64,000 nt of DNA, from positions 9,517,501-9,581,500 of the forward strand of contig NC_092341.1 of NCBI RefSeq assembly GCF_046630445.1, given 5' to 3'. The translations under genes were made by a program, and so were the position numbers. The notes beneath the pieces are model-generated. The model saw only the letters and a list, made by a program, of their open reading frames with translations, did no database searches and was not told where the DNA came from. Origin of the DNA: Rutidosis leptorrhynchoides (Eukaryota > Streptophyta > Magnoliopsida > Asterales > Asteraceae). Shown here in pieces: positions 37,923 to 50,576 of the stretch. Position 1 is the stretch's first letter, and the number at the start of each line of letters is the position of its first letter.

Positions 37923-39299
37923 ATCCAATTTCTTGCTTAAATGCCGGAAGCGCAACGCTAATATAAAAAAAAACATTTTTATTTTTAGTTTACTTTTATA
38001 AAAAAAATACGCTTTTGTAAAAATACGTTTTAAATATTCGAAAATATAAAAAGAAAAACGAAAAAAAATACTTTTAAGAGTTTGTTAAATATTTAAGTTT
38101 TATAAAATTTCTTTATTTCTATTTTTAGTTTGTAAAAATATATTTTTTATTTAATTTATATAAATATATTATAAATATATAATACAGCAAAATAGAAAAA
38201 TATATATATATATATATTAAAACTCGAGTCCAGTACTGTAGCAGCCCAGTATCTGGCCTGAAACCCTAGCCCATGCGATCGCATGGCTGGGTAACTTAGG
38301 ACTCATGCGATCGCATGAGCTCTGCTGACACGCCACAGTTGACTGCAACCTGCATTAATTACGGAGTATAATTATTATTATTATGTTTAAACCCTAATTA
38401 GGGTTATATATTATATAATTTAGTTTAGTTTATTTATTATTTTGTATTTTTAGTTAAATTAGTTTAATTAAATTGTAAAATTGATAGTTTTATAAAATAA
38501 ATAATATAAAAATAATATTTTTATAAAAATTGTACTTTTTACAACTTTTAGTATTTTTTTATATTTTGTCCCTTTTTAATTATTTTAGCGTAATTTTTTG
38601 TATTTTTCGTTCGTATTTGGTTTTAAGTCATAGTTTTTGCCATAGTTATTTTTACTTCTAGATTTTTAGGCTTTGCCGTAAAATCCCTTAAGTGCTTATT
38701 CCTTACACTAAGATTTAGGTACTTTAGAATTTTGCGACGCCGTTCGACGAGCTACTTTCTTATTTTTATTTTTCGACGCCTTTTACCTATGTATCAATTA
38801 TCACTCCAATTAGTAATCTCAATTTGCAATTTTAATTTTAAGTTAGTGATAGTAATAAGGTTGGGTTAGTCGAGTGTTTTAAAGTTTCATAGTCACTCTT
38901 TTTCTTTCTTATTTTTCGACGCCTTTTATTTTTCAACCCTTTTTCTTTTTCGCCCTTTTTCGACGCGCTCTTTTTCTTTCTTATTTCTCGACATTCTAGT
39001 TTTAGGACATAGATTTTTATTCTACTTCTTATCTAAATTTCTTAAAATTACGAAAATTTATTTTAAGTGGTTAAATTGATAGACATCAAAATTTTCTGGT
39101 TCGTAGTAATAGTTGGATTTGTACGTGGACCGGGTTATTGGAGCCAAACAGTACTCAATTATATTGAGACCAAACGAATCCTGCCCCTCTGCTGCATCTT
39201 TTGGCTATTCGAAACGTGGGCAAAAATCAGAAAAGTCTATTAATTGGATAACTTATACAATTTTTCTTTCCTTTTAAAAACTAATAGGATATTCAGTGA
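37923..39299 (+). other. Q leader, non-coding, with second palindrome pair
   Basis: AT-rich leader. Palindromes at 38271-38286 and 38302-38319, spaced as in the LTR, followed by a TGACACGCCACA segment that also follows the LTR pair (TGACATGCCACA). No ORF. Confidence 0.65.
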
Positions 39300-40963
39300 A
39301 TGCACCGAGTAAGACGTTCACCACCTTTTGTACGTTCACCACCTGTAACTAGATCAAGACATCTAGCAAATATTGTCACCGTTGATTTTCCTTTAGAATC
39401 GTCATCCAGTCGACCAAGTACTCCAATTCAAATTTCCGATAATCCATTTTTTGAACCCGACCTCACAATTGAGAATCCGGAGAATATTCAGGGACGATTC
39501 ATAGATCCTGAACTATTAATTTTTCCTCTGGAACCACCAATCATTCAAACAGAGATTGTTGAGGAACGAACCATTAAATCAGAATCCTCTAGTGATTCAG
39601 ATTCAACAAATTCAATTATGGAGAATCTGGAACCTTTAAGTATGGAAGACCGAATGAGAGCTAAACGCACTGGCCAAGGTCACGCAATTACTCATCCTGA
39701 CATTAATGCGCCAGATTATGAAATCAAAGGACAAATTCTACACATGGTGACTAATCAATGCCAATTTAGTGGTGCGCCGAAGGAAGATCCAAATGAACAT
39801 CTTCGTACCTTTAATAGGATTTGCACACTATTTTAAATCCGAGAAGTTGAGGATGAACAGATATATCTCATGTTATTTCCCTGGACTTTAAAGGGAGAAG
39901 CCAAAGATTGGTTGGAATCGTTACCTGAAGGGGCGATTGATACATGCGATGTTTTAGCTGAAAATTTTCTTAAACAATTCTTTCCGGCATCTAAAGCCGT
40001 AAGACTTCAAGGAGAAATTGTTACGTTCACACCGAAACCGAATGAAACTCTATATGAGGCGTGGACAAGATTTGGAAAGTTATTAAGAGGATGTCCGCAA
40101 CATGATTTAGACACCTGTCAAATAGTACAAATATTCTACCAAGGATGCGACATCACTACAAGGAAAGACATCGATATAGCAGCTGGTGGTTCCATTATGA
40201 AGAAAACAGAAACTGAAGCTTACAAAATTATTGATAACACTGCTTCCCACTCACATGAGTGGCACCAAGAAAAAGATATTGTTAGATCATCTAAAGCAGC
40301 TAGAGCCGATTCTAGCCATGACTTAGATTCCATTTCCGCAAAGATAGATGCTGTCGAGAGACGAATGGAAAAGATGACTAAAGATATTCACTCAATACGA
40401 ATTAGTTTTGAGCAGTGTGGAGGACCACATTTGACAAAAGATTGTCTCAGTATTGAACTAACAATGGAACAAAGAGAGAATATTTCATACATAAACCAAA
40501 GGCCTGGAAATAATTATCAGAATAATTATCAACCGCCAAGACCGATTTACAATCAAAACCAGAATTATAATCGAAATGTTCCATACAACAACCAACAAGG
40601 TCCTATTAATCAACAAGTATCCAATAATACTTACAATCAGCAAAGACCTAATTTTCAAAACAAACCACAACAAACCGATGATAAAAAGCCGAATTTAGAA
40701 GATATGATGACGAAGCTAGTTGAAACTCAAACACAGTTTTTCACATCTCAAAAACAAACCAATGAACAAAATGCTCAAGCATTTAGAAATCAACAAGCTT
40801 CTATTCAAAATCTGGAACAAGAAGTAAGTAACCTAGCAAGGTTAATAGGTGAAAGAAAACCGGGAAGTTTACCTAGTGATACAAATACTAACCCCGGAAT
40901 GAAACAGCTAAAGCCATTACCACAAGAAGTGGAATTACACTTAAACCACCTGAAATACCTATA
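39300..40963 (+). pseudogene. Q gag (broken)
   Basis: Athila Gag. ATG at 39300. The frame continues past an in-frame TAA at 39834-39836 to 40963. Retrotrans_gag region: LFPWTLKGEAKDWL, FLKQFFPASK, LYEAWTRFGKLLRGCP. The zinc knuckle is incomplete: CGGPHLTKDC is present but the first Cys position is Phe. A Gln/Asn-rich stretch follows, then a coiled-coil-like segment. Near 40935 the reading must shift frame to continue into protease. Confidence 0.82.
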
Positions 40964-43900
40964 ATTTCTGAGGAAGCTATTCCTACTCCACAAGAACCAC
41001 AACCTGAACAAGATAAGGAAAAAGAACCGGTAGTTGAAAAGGATAACGAAGATAACACAGTTAAGGCTAAACCTTATGTTAAATCATACCAACCACCACT
41101 TCCTTACCCGAGTAAAATGAAAAAAGAAAGACTTGAAGCCGAGCAATCCAAATTCTTGGATATGTTTAAACAGATAAATGTAAATCTTCCTTTCATTGAT
41201 GTATTTTCAGGAATACCTAGATATGCTAAATTTTTGAAAGATCTAATCTCGAATAGAAAGAAAATGGAAGAACTCTCGGCTGTTATTATGAATGCTAATT
41301 GTTCAGCAGTGCTGTTGAATAAGATACCAGAAAAATTATCTGATCCAGAAAGTTTCACAATTCCATGTTTTCTGGGTAGTCTTAGTTTAATAGAAGCATT
41401 GGCAGACTTAGGTGCTAGTATAATTTTAATGCCGTATTCACTATACGCTAAACTAGACCTTGGAGAATTGAAACCAACAAGAATAAGTATACAACTAGCC
41501 GATCGATCAATAAAATATCCTAGAGGGATAATGGAGAACATGCTAGTTAAAGTTGGTACTTTAGTATTTCCAGTAGATTTTGTTGTTCTGGACATGGAAG
41601 AAGATTCTCAAGTTCCTCTAATATTAAGAAGACCATTCTTAAACACGGCTAAAGACATGATAGATGTGTTTGGTAAGAAACTGACCCTAAGTATAGAGGA
41701 TGAGAGTGTTACCTTTTCAGTTGATAAAGCAATGCAACAGCTGCAATCTGCAGATGATACATGTTATTATATTCAAACTATAGAATCACATGCAGAATTG
41801 TTAGAAGAATTTCCAGAATTACAAGGAACAGGAGAATGTTCTTTAGGAGAAGGAACTGAACCAATTGATGAAACTGAAATGTTAGCTACACTAATAGCTA
41901 ATGGATATGAACCAACAACAGAAGAAATTCAAATGCTAAAAGAAGAAGACAGATATCGATATAAATCATCGATAGAAGAACCTCCGACACTGTAGTTAAA
42001 GCCACTTCCAAACCATTTGGAATATGCTTATTTACATGGTGAATCTGAATTACCTGTAATAATATCGTCTTCTCTTACTGAAAATGAAAAATCTCAACTC
42101 ATTTCTGTGTTGAAAGCTCATAAACCAGCCATTGCATGGAAGATTCATGATATAAAAGGAATAAGTCCTTCGTATTGCACACATAAAATCCTAATGGAAG
42201 AAGGTCATAAAACTTATGTGCAACGCCAACGAAGACTAAATCCTAATATGCAAGATGTTATTAAGAAATAAATTATTAAACTGCTTGATGCAGGTTTAAT
42301 TTATCCAATCTCTGATAGTCTATGGGTAAGCCCAGTTCAATGCGTACCTAAGAAGGGTGGCATGACTGTCATTACAAATGAGAAAAATGAGCTTATTTCG
42401 ACTAGGACTGTAACAGGATGGCGTGTATGTATTGATTATAGAAAATTAAATGATGCCACCAGAAAAGATCACTTTCCCTTACCTTTCATTGATCAAATGT
42501 TGGAAAGATTAGCCGGAAATAGTTACTATTGTTTTCTTGATGGATTTTCCGGATATTTTCAAATTCCAATAGCACCCGAAGACCAAGAGAAAACCACGTT
42601 CACGTGCCCTTATGGTACTTTTGCTTACAAACGCATGCCATTTGGACTTTGTAACGCCCCTGCAACCTTTCAAAGGTGCATGATGGCGATTTTTCACGAC
42701 ATGATAGAAGAATGCATGGAAGTTTTCATGGATGACTTTTCAGTTTTCGGTGATACATTTGAAACATGTCTAGTTAATCTGGAACGAATGCTTATTAGAT
42801 GTGAATAATCAAATCTAGTACTTAATTGGGAGAAATGCCATTTCATGGTTAAAGAAGGTATCGTTCTTGGACATAAAATTTCAAAGGAAGGAATTGAAAT
42901 GGATAGAGCTAAAGTAGATGTAATTGCTAAACTTCCACATCCCACCAATGTTAGAGGAGTTAGGAGTTTTCTAGGGCATGCCGGTTTTTACCGACGTTTC
43001 ATAAAAGATTTTTCTAAAATTGCCACTCCTATGAATAAACTCCTAGAAAAGGATGCTCCATTCATCTTTTCAGATGAATGTATCAAATCTTTTAATATAC
43101 TTAAAGAGAAACTCACTAATGCGCCGATCATGATAACTCCAAATTGAAATCTACCGTTTGAACTTATGTGCGATGCAAGTGATTTTGCAATGGGAGCCGT
43201 TTTAGGACAAAGGATTGAAAAACGATTTCAACCTATATATTATGCTAGTAAGACGTTACAAGGAGCACAAACGAATTACACAACTACTGAAAAAGAACTC
43301 CTTGCTATTGTCTTTGCTTTTGACAAATTTCGTTCATATCTCGTTCTAGCTAAAACGGTGGTCTATACTGACCATTCTACTCTTAGATACCTATTTTCGA
43401 AACAAGATGCCAAACCAAGATTAATCCGTTGGATCTTACTCTTACAAGAATTCGATATTGAAATCCGAGATAAAAGAGGAGCAGAAAATCTCGCCGATGA
43501 TCATCTTTCTCGTCTTGAAAATCCCGAATTAGAAGTTCTAAATGAATGGGCCATACAAGACAACTTTCCTGATGAATATCTATTGAAGATAGATTATAAT
43601 GAAATTCCATAGTTTGCAAACTATGCAAACTATTTAGTATGTGGATTCCTTGAAAAAGGATTATCGTACCAAAAACGAAAGAAATTCTTTATTGATATAA
43701 AACACTATTTCTGGGAAGATCCACATTTGTTTAAAAGTTGTCCCGATGGAATAATACGCCGATGTGTATTCGGAGATGAAGCTAGTAAAATTTTAAACCA
43801 TTGTCACACATGACCAACAGGAGGGCATTATGGGCCTCAACTAACAGCAAGAAAAGTTTATGATGCTGGATTCTATTGGCCTACAATTTACAAAGACGCA

Positions 43901-44896
43901 CACCTTCTTTGCAAATCCTGTGATGCTTCTCAAAGGGCCGGAAAAATAAGTCAACGTGATGAAATGCCACAAAATGTCATTCAAGTATGTGAAGTATTTG
44001 ACATTTGGGGTATTGACTTTATGGGTCCATTTCCAAAATCTCATAATAATCTCTACATTCTCATAGCCATTGATTATGTATCTAAATGGGCGGAAGCACA
44101 AGCTCTCCCAACTAACGATGCACGAGTTGTAGTCAACTTTTTAAAACGTCTTTTTGCAAGGTTTGGAACACCGAAAGCTTTAATAAGTGATCGGGGAACT
44201 CATTTCTGTAATAATCAACTTGAGAAAGTTCTTAAAAGATATGGAGTAACTCATAAAATCTCCACCGCATATCATCCACAGACAAGTGGACAAGTTGAAA
44301 ATACCAACCGATCTTTAAAACGTATTCTAGAGAAAACCGTAGGATCAAATCCGAAGGAATGGTCCATTAAGTTGGAGGATGCACTCTGGGCTTTTAGAAC
44401 AGCCTACAAAACTCCAATTGGAACCACATCTTTTATACTCGTTTACGGAAAAGCATGTCATCTTCCAGTAGAAATTGAACACAAAGCATTTTGGGCTTTC
44501 AAGACATGTAATCTTGATTTACATGAAGCTGGACGTCTACGATTAAGTCAATTAAACGAATTAGAAGAATTAAGACATGAAGCATACGAAAATTCGTTAA
44601 TCTATAAGGAAAGAACAAAGAAATGGCATGATAAAAGAATCAGAAGTTCAAAAGAATTTAAAGAAGGAGACAGAGTTCTTTTCAATTCACAATTCAAGCT
44701 ATTTCCTGGAAAATTGAAATCAAGATGGTCTGGACCATTCATAGTCAAAAGAGTTTTCCCATACGGAACGATAGAATTAATAAATTCAAATGGGATTGAA
44801 TTTAAGGTTAATGGTCACAGAGTTAAACATTACATAGATAGTCCAATGGAAGTTGACAATGAAGTTAATCACAATTTCAATACCACAGCTAACTAA
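40930..44896 (+). pseudogene. Q protease-RT-RNase H-integrase (one frame, six stops)
   Basis: Domains in order: protease (ALADLGASIILMP, the Athila-type variant of the D-S/T-G site) near 41400; RT (WRVCIDYRKLND, MPFGLCNAPATFQ, FMDDFSVFG near 42730); RNase H ([13 protein letters not shown] near 43160; [10 protein letters not shown]); integrase zinc finger (HYG...CKSC), catalytic Asp (GIDFMGPFP), Asp (ISDRGTHF), Glu (GQVENTNR). All in a single frame, interrupted by TAG 41993, TAA 42269, TAA 42806, TGA 43145, TAG 43610 and TGA 43811. Domain order and catalytic residues are complete, but the stops rule out a full-length protein. Confidence 0.87.
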
Positions 44897-45067
44897 GTGT
44901 GGGGAGAATCAAGTCTTTAAAGGATAATATGTATTTCTGTTAGAGTTAGATTTTCTGTTTTCGTGTAGTTCTCGAAAATGAAACCCGAATGGTCTTTCCC
45001 TAGCAGACCCTAAAGAACTAGCCTTCTCCCCCCATTCTGAATTTTTATTTTTTTTAGATTTTACGAA

Positions 45068-45484
45068 ATGAAGACTTCCTGTGAACTAAACCATGGTCTA
45101 ATGCTACACGCTTTGATCATTAAACGAAATAATGACACACTTTCGAGTGAACTAGTATCATTAATCAGAAGTAAATTGGACGGAGTAAGAAAAGAATCCA
45201 GATGCGAAAATAATAAGTTACAATTTGGTAAAGGAAAATCAAAATCCGCGGCGAAAAGAAGAGCACGACACCTTGAAAGATGTCACAAATGCGGAAAATG
45301 GTCACACGAAGGTAAATGTTCAAATAATCAAACCTATTCAAACACCGAATTTGTTACTTTATGCAGAGACGGACCGTTCATATGTTTAGAAGAAAAAACA
45401 CCGAATGCTCGAGGTTACGCCTATGTAGCCATGGAAAACCAATTAGTCCGACTATCTTATGAGTGGGCTAGAGCATATCACTAA
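45068..45484 (+). CDS. Q extra ORF: 138-residue zinc-knuckle-like protein
   Basis: Intact ORF 170 bases after integrase, in the place where some Athila elements keep an envelope-like gene. ATG 45068, stop 45482-45484. The basic middle part (KGKSKSAAKRRARHLER) is followed by a compact CHKCGKWSHEGKC, a CX2CX4HX3C pattern one residue shorter than a classic knuckle. No signal peptide or membrane span, so it does not look like an envelope protein. A nucleic-acid-binding role is an inference from the basic stretch and the Cys/His cluster. It has no stop, although pol just upstream has six. Confidence 0.6.
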   Translation: MKTSCELNHGLMLHALIIKRNNDTLSSELVSLIRSKLDGVRKESRCENNKLQFGKGKSKSAAKRRARHLERCHKCGKWSHEGKCSNNQTYSNTEFVTLCRDGPFICLEEKTPNARGYAYVAMENQLVRLSYEWARAYH

Positions 45485-48219
45485 GAAATATATTTCACAG
45501 GTAAGTTTGTACAGTTTTTAATTTTTATTTTTATTTTTATTTTTAACCTTTTGATAATAAACGCTAATTTGTTCGCTATAAAGTATTAAATTGGTATTCG
45601 ATAAATTAGGTCTTGCGACCGAAATTATTGATATCATACAAAAATTTATTACATCACTTCGAAATTTACCGTTTATTCTTAAGGTATAAATATCTTTAAT
45701 CAATCAACCCAAGATATTTCAAAAATTCATCATGAGTTAAATTAGGTTATAGAACCGAAATTACTTTACCGAAAAGAGGGGCGTATGTTTTTGATAATAT
45801 TTGATTGATTAAAGTGGGATAAAAGACCAAAAAGATTTTTAATTTTATTTTTACTTTGTTTTTAAAATTAATATTAAAATAATATTGTAAACTTTTTAAA
45901 TCAATATATTTAAAATTGTAAATATTTGAAAAATTAATATTTTTAATATAAGTTTGTATGTATAAAAACAAAAATATAATTTAAGTTTGGTGTGAATTTT
46001 TAATATGAATTTTTAATTTTATGCATTTTAAATTTAAGTTTGGTGTGAATTTAAAAACAAAAATTTACTTTATTTCGCTAAGTTAAAAATTTGATTTTTA
46101 AATTCGTCGTGAGTTGAAGACTAGGTCGTTGAACCGAAATTGCTCTACCCAAAGGAGGGACGAGAACTTTTATTATCATTATTTTTAATCTTATTGAACT
46201 AAAGTATGCCAAAACATTAAAAAAAAAACCAAAAAATCTTTACTTTTAAAAACCGCGCTTTGAATTTATAAATTTTAAAATTTTGTCGAGGGACGGAATA
46301 GGACATTGTTCCGAAACACCCTCATCCTAAAAAGAAACAAAATTTTAAATTTAATTAATTATATGTTCTAAAAGTGTAAGGTTTTATAAAAAAAAAATGA
46401 AAAACAAATGTGATGTAACAACAAGACGGAATGAACAAATGATATGCACCATTTATCATTCAGTAAACAAACGCCAATATGTTTGGAAACTTTGGTAAAA
46501 TTTAATCATATTTCTACACTAATCACCCTCAATAATTTAAATTGTTACTGATTTCTTGTAAATAAGGGCATTGCAAGATCTTAAGTGTGGGAAGGGGTTA
46601 AATTCTTTCGGATTTTAAAAATTTTTATTTAAACACTTGGTTACCATTAAAAATACTAGTAACGCAGTAGTTGTATTAGAATCTAGTGCTCTCTGATAAT
46701 AAAGAACAGCCCTAGTCTTATATACTGACTACCCAATTCTAGTAAAAATTTTCAAAATTTTCAATTAAATGAACTCAAAATCATGTTTATACATATTTAT
46801 GAACGATAAAACTAGGTGTTAACACCAAAATTATTGTTACCTCGGAAAGGACATAAATTGAGAAACAAACCAAAATGTTAAAATTCATTTAAAATGGAAT
46901 AGAGGAAAATAAAAAGGAAAATAAAAGCCAAGTGTGGGAAAATTTACCAAGTTATTTTAAACATATGTCACATATTTCTGTAACAAATAACTGAAAATAC
47001 TTTTGTTTTGGACGATAATTAAAAATTTTACCCGATTTACTGTAAGAAAGATGGATCTACACGATGAATCAATTCCATCATTAAAAGGAAGTAAAGTCTT
47101 CCGAAAAAGAAACGCGCTTCTTGATTTAGGTCAAGAAGTTGTCGTCCAGACCAGCTGTAGGTTGACGAAAAACCTAGAAAAGTCATCACTAAAATCAGCA
47201 GGAAATCCACGGACCTCAGCATAAAACAGGGTCGCCAAGTGGTCAGACTTATCCTAACCATGAGAGGATTTGTCTTGTAAAATGGGGAGGACGCCGTGCA
47301 AATTAGCTGGATAAGACTAATGAATCAGACCCCCAGAAAGGATAATCTCCTTTAAAGATCAAAAATCAGCTTTTAAGACTGATATTACTCAATCCTAGAT
47401 ATTGACCTTAAAGATTGAGAATTACAAACTCATGGAATTCGATGATATCTAAACTCGAGCTTGAACGAGAAAATATTTTGATCAAATTAAAACCGATTTG
47501 TTTTCTGAAAATCCATTTTCAATGCGTTCATTACCATTGAACGTAAAATCCTAGGAATTCACCTGGAATTCATTAGGTCGCCTGAACCAATTCAGGTGTC
47601 AACCGTAAGAACGGTGGTTGCATAGCATGGTCAAAGACAGGACCTTGTGCCAGACTGGAAAACCATAAGGGTGAGCTTTACTATTGCTCCTACAAAGGAT
47701 AGTAATTGCGTCCGACACGTTATAGACCATAATTAAAAGCATGTCAGGGGACATTGCCTTAAACAGTTGCTTGTTCAACGCTTTCCTTTACAACCGGACG
47801 GTAGTTTTCCGAAAGGTAATATACGGGACAAGTAAACTGGACGTGTTGCTTTCCTAATACAAGGTTAGCAAGTGGGTGACACAAAATCACAAGTTTTGAG
47901 CTAAAATTTTAAATCTGAAACCCACCAAACCCACAAAAATATTTTGCAAACACTGGTGAAGGGTTATTCCGAAAAACTTAACTAGGATAAAAGCTAGAAT
48001 GAATTTTCAAAAGATCAAATGTTTTCATAAAGATCCAATTTCCTTAATGGATCTAAATTTTGTAGTCATGTGGGACTGTAAACCACATCGTTACTACCAT
48101 TGTTTATACCGCCGTATAAAAATCACTGATGTACAAAGTGTGAAGAATAAAGAAGTGATTCTAGTATATTTCAAGACTATATTGCTTGAGGACAAGCAAC
48201 GCTCAAGTGTGGGAATATT
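45485..48219 (+). other. Q long 3' non-coding region with repeated PPT-like motifs
   Basis: AAGTGTGGG(A/G) occurs at about 44897 (just before this region), 46585, 46931 and 48205. AAGTTTGGTGTGAATTT occurs twice (about 45983 and 46038). A degenerate block with ACCGAAATT recurs at about 45619, 45750 and 46132. Short ORFs at 47003-47224 and 47999-48307 have no recognisable content. The last PPT-like copy abuts the 3' LTR, preceded by hairpin TTGCTTG-AGGA-CAAGCAA (48182-48199). Confidence 0.6.
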
Positions 48220-48819
48220 TGATAATGCTAAAAACGAACATATATTTCATAGCATTATCACTCAAGAAAGACAAGCTTTTAGTTGCAACTGTTCTATTTA
48301 CAAGTGATATTCGTTTAAATAATAAAAGGTGAAGACAAAAGACAGATTCGACGAATTGAAGACGCAAACGACCAAAAAGCTCAAAAGTACAAAATACAAT
48401 CAAAGAGGTTCCAATTATTGATGAGAAACGTCTCAAAATTACAAGAGTACAAGATTCAAAACGCAAAGTACAAGATATTAAATTATACGCAAGGACGTTC
48501 GAAAATCCGGAACCGGGACCAGAGTCAACTCTCAACGCTCGACGCAACGGACTAAAAATTACAAGTCAACTATGCACATGAATATAATATAATATATAAT
48601 TAATTCTTAAAATTAATATATATATATATATTATATTATATAAAAACCGTCGGCATACAAAGAAACAAACTCATGTGAGCTGGAAAAAGGGGCCATGCGA
48701 TCGCATGGCCTGGAAGACAAAAAGCCATGCGATCGCATGGTGGTAGGTGACATGCCACATCCCTATAAATTCGCGTGTTTTGATCTAATATATCCATCTT
48801 TCTTTCTCTCTATCAAGCG

Positions 48820-48907
<88 letters not shown>

Positions 48908-50263
48908 TTTAATTTTAATTTTAATTTTAATTTTAATTCTAATAATAAGGGTATGTTAGCGAATTTGTAAGGGTGTAAGTCGAAATTCTGTCCGTGTAAC
49001 GCTACACTATTTTTAATCATTGTAAGTTATGTTCAACCTTTTTAATTTAATGTCTCGTAGCTAAGTTATTATTATCCTTATTTAATCCGAAGTAATCATG
49101 ATGTTGGGCTAATTATTAAAAGTGGGTAATTGGGCTTTGTACCATAATTGGGGTTTGGACAAAAGAACGACACTTGTGGAAATTAGACTATGGGCTATTA
49201 ATGGGCTTTATATTTGTTTAACTAAATGATAGTTTGTTAATTTTAATATAAAGATTTACAATTGGACGTCCCTATAAATAACCATATATACTCGATCGGA
49301 CACGATGGGCGGGGTATTTATATGTACGAATAATCGTTCATTTAATCGGACACGGGAATGGATTAATAGTCTATGGAATTATTAAAACAGGGGTGAAATT
49401 ATGTACAAGGACACCTGGCATAATTGATAACAAAGTATTAAAACCTTGGGTTACACACAGTCGATATCCTGGTGTAATTATTAAACAAAGTATTAAAACC
49501 TTGTTACAGTTTAAGTCCCCAATTAGTTGGAATATTTGACTTTGGGTATAAGGATAATTTGACGAGGACACTTGCACTTTATATTTATGACTGATGGACT
49601 GTTATGGACAAAACCAGACGGACATATTAAATAATCTAGGACAAAGGACAATTAACCCATGGGCATAAAACTAAAATCAACACGTCAAACATCATGATTA
49701 CGGAAGTTTAAATAAGCATAATTCTTTTATTTCATATTTAATTTCCTTTATTTTATATTTAATTGCACTTTTAATTATCGCACTTTTATTTATTGTTATT
49801 GTATTTAATTGCACTTTTAATTATCGTACTTTTTAATTATTGCAAGTTTATTTTATCGCACTTTTATTTATCGCAATTTCATTATCGTTAATTACTTTAC
49901 GCTTTAAATTAAGTCTTTTATTTATTATTTTACATTAGGTTCTAACTGCGACTAAAGTTTTAAAATCGACAAACCGGTCATTAAACGGTAAAAACCCCCC
50001 TTTATAATAATAATATTACTTATATATATAATTGTATTTTTTTATATAGCGTTAAGCTTTGTTTAAAGATTCCCTGTGGAACGAATCGGACTTACTAAAA
50101 ACTACACTTCTGTACGATTAGGTACACTGCCTATAATTGTTGTAGCAAGGTTTAAGTATATCCATTCTATAAATAAATAAATATCTTGTGTAAAATTGTA
50201 TCGTATTTAATAGTATTTCGCAATAAAAATAATACTATTTCATATACACCTAGCATAACATCA
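48220..50263 (+). repeat. Q 3' LTR (2044 bp)
   Basis: Repeats 35894-37896. Both palindromes perfect here (48693-48708 and 48725-48740). TATAAATT at 48764-48771. TA tract about 48823-48901. Confidence 0.9.
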
Positions 50264-50270
50264 TTTACAG

Positions 50271-50489
50271 TGGTTGGACTTGACCTTATCATGAGGTCCG
50301 CTGATATAAGCAGGATTAGCCCTGCCCGTCGCCTAAAGAATGGCGACGGCGACATTATTCTTATTGATGAACCGATCATCAATACATGTTATACTGCTGG
50401 AGGCGAGGACCGCGGCAAGCGTAAGGTTACGGAAACTACCCCCACTCCACGCAAGAAACGTCTACGCTCTCATTCTGAACAAGAAGCAA
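50271..50489 (+). CDS. Z antisense gene, exon 2
   Basis: Acceptor TTTACAG at 50264-50270 (the TTTAC is Q's TSD copy), donor GTAAGC at 50490. The incoming phase (one base from exon 1 plus TG) and the outgoing phase (one base) keep one open frame. Encodes a basic segment (GKRKV, RKKRLR) that could be a nuclear localisation signal. Confidence 0.62.
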
Positions 50490-50576
50490 GTAAGCAAATG
50501 CTATTTCGCAGTATTTATTTGATTACGCATTGTTTGTTTTAGCATAAACTTGCTATATTTGCTTATCTGTTTATAG

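Larger units (their letters stand above)
35894..50263 (+). mobile_element. Element Q: Athila-type Ty3 retrotransposon in intron 1 of the antisense gene
   Basis: LTRs 35894-37896 and 48220-50263. TSD TTTAC at 35889-35893 and 50264-50268. tRNA-Asp-type primer site, gag, a pol frame with RT box FMDDFSVFG and Athila-type protease text, integrase, an extra zinc-knuckle ORF, long 3' non-coding region. At least seven in-frame stops and one frameshift. LTRs differ by about 2% by eye. Confidence 0.88.
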
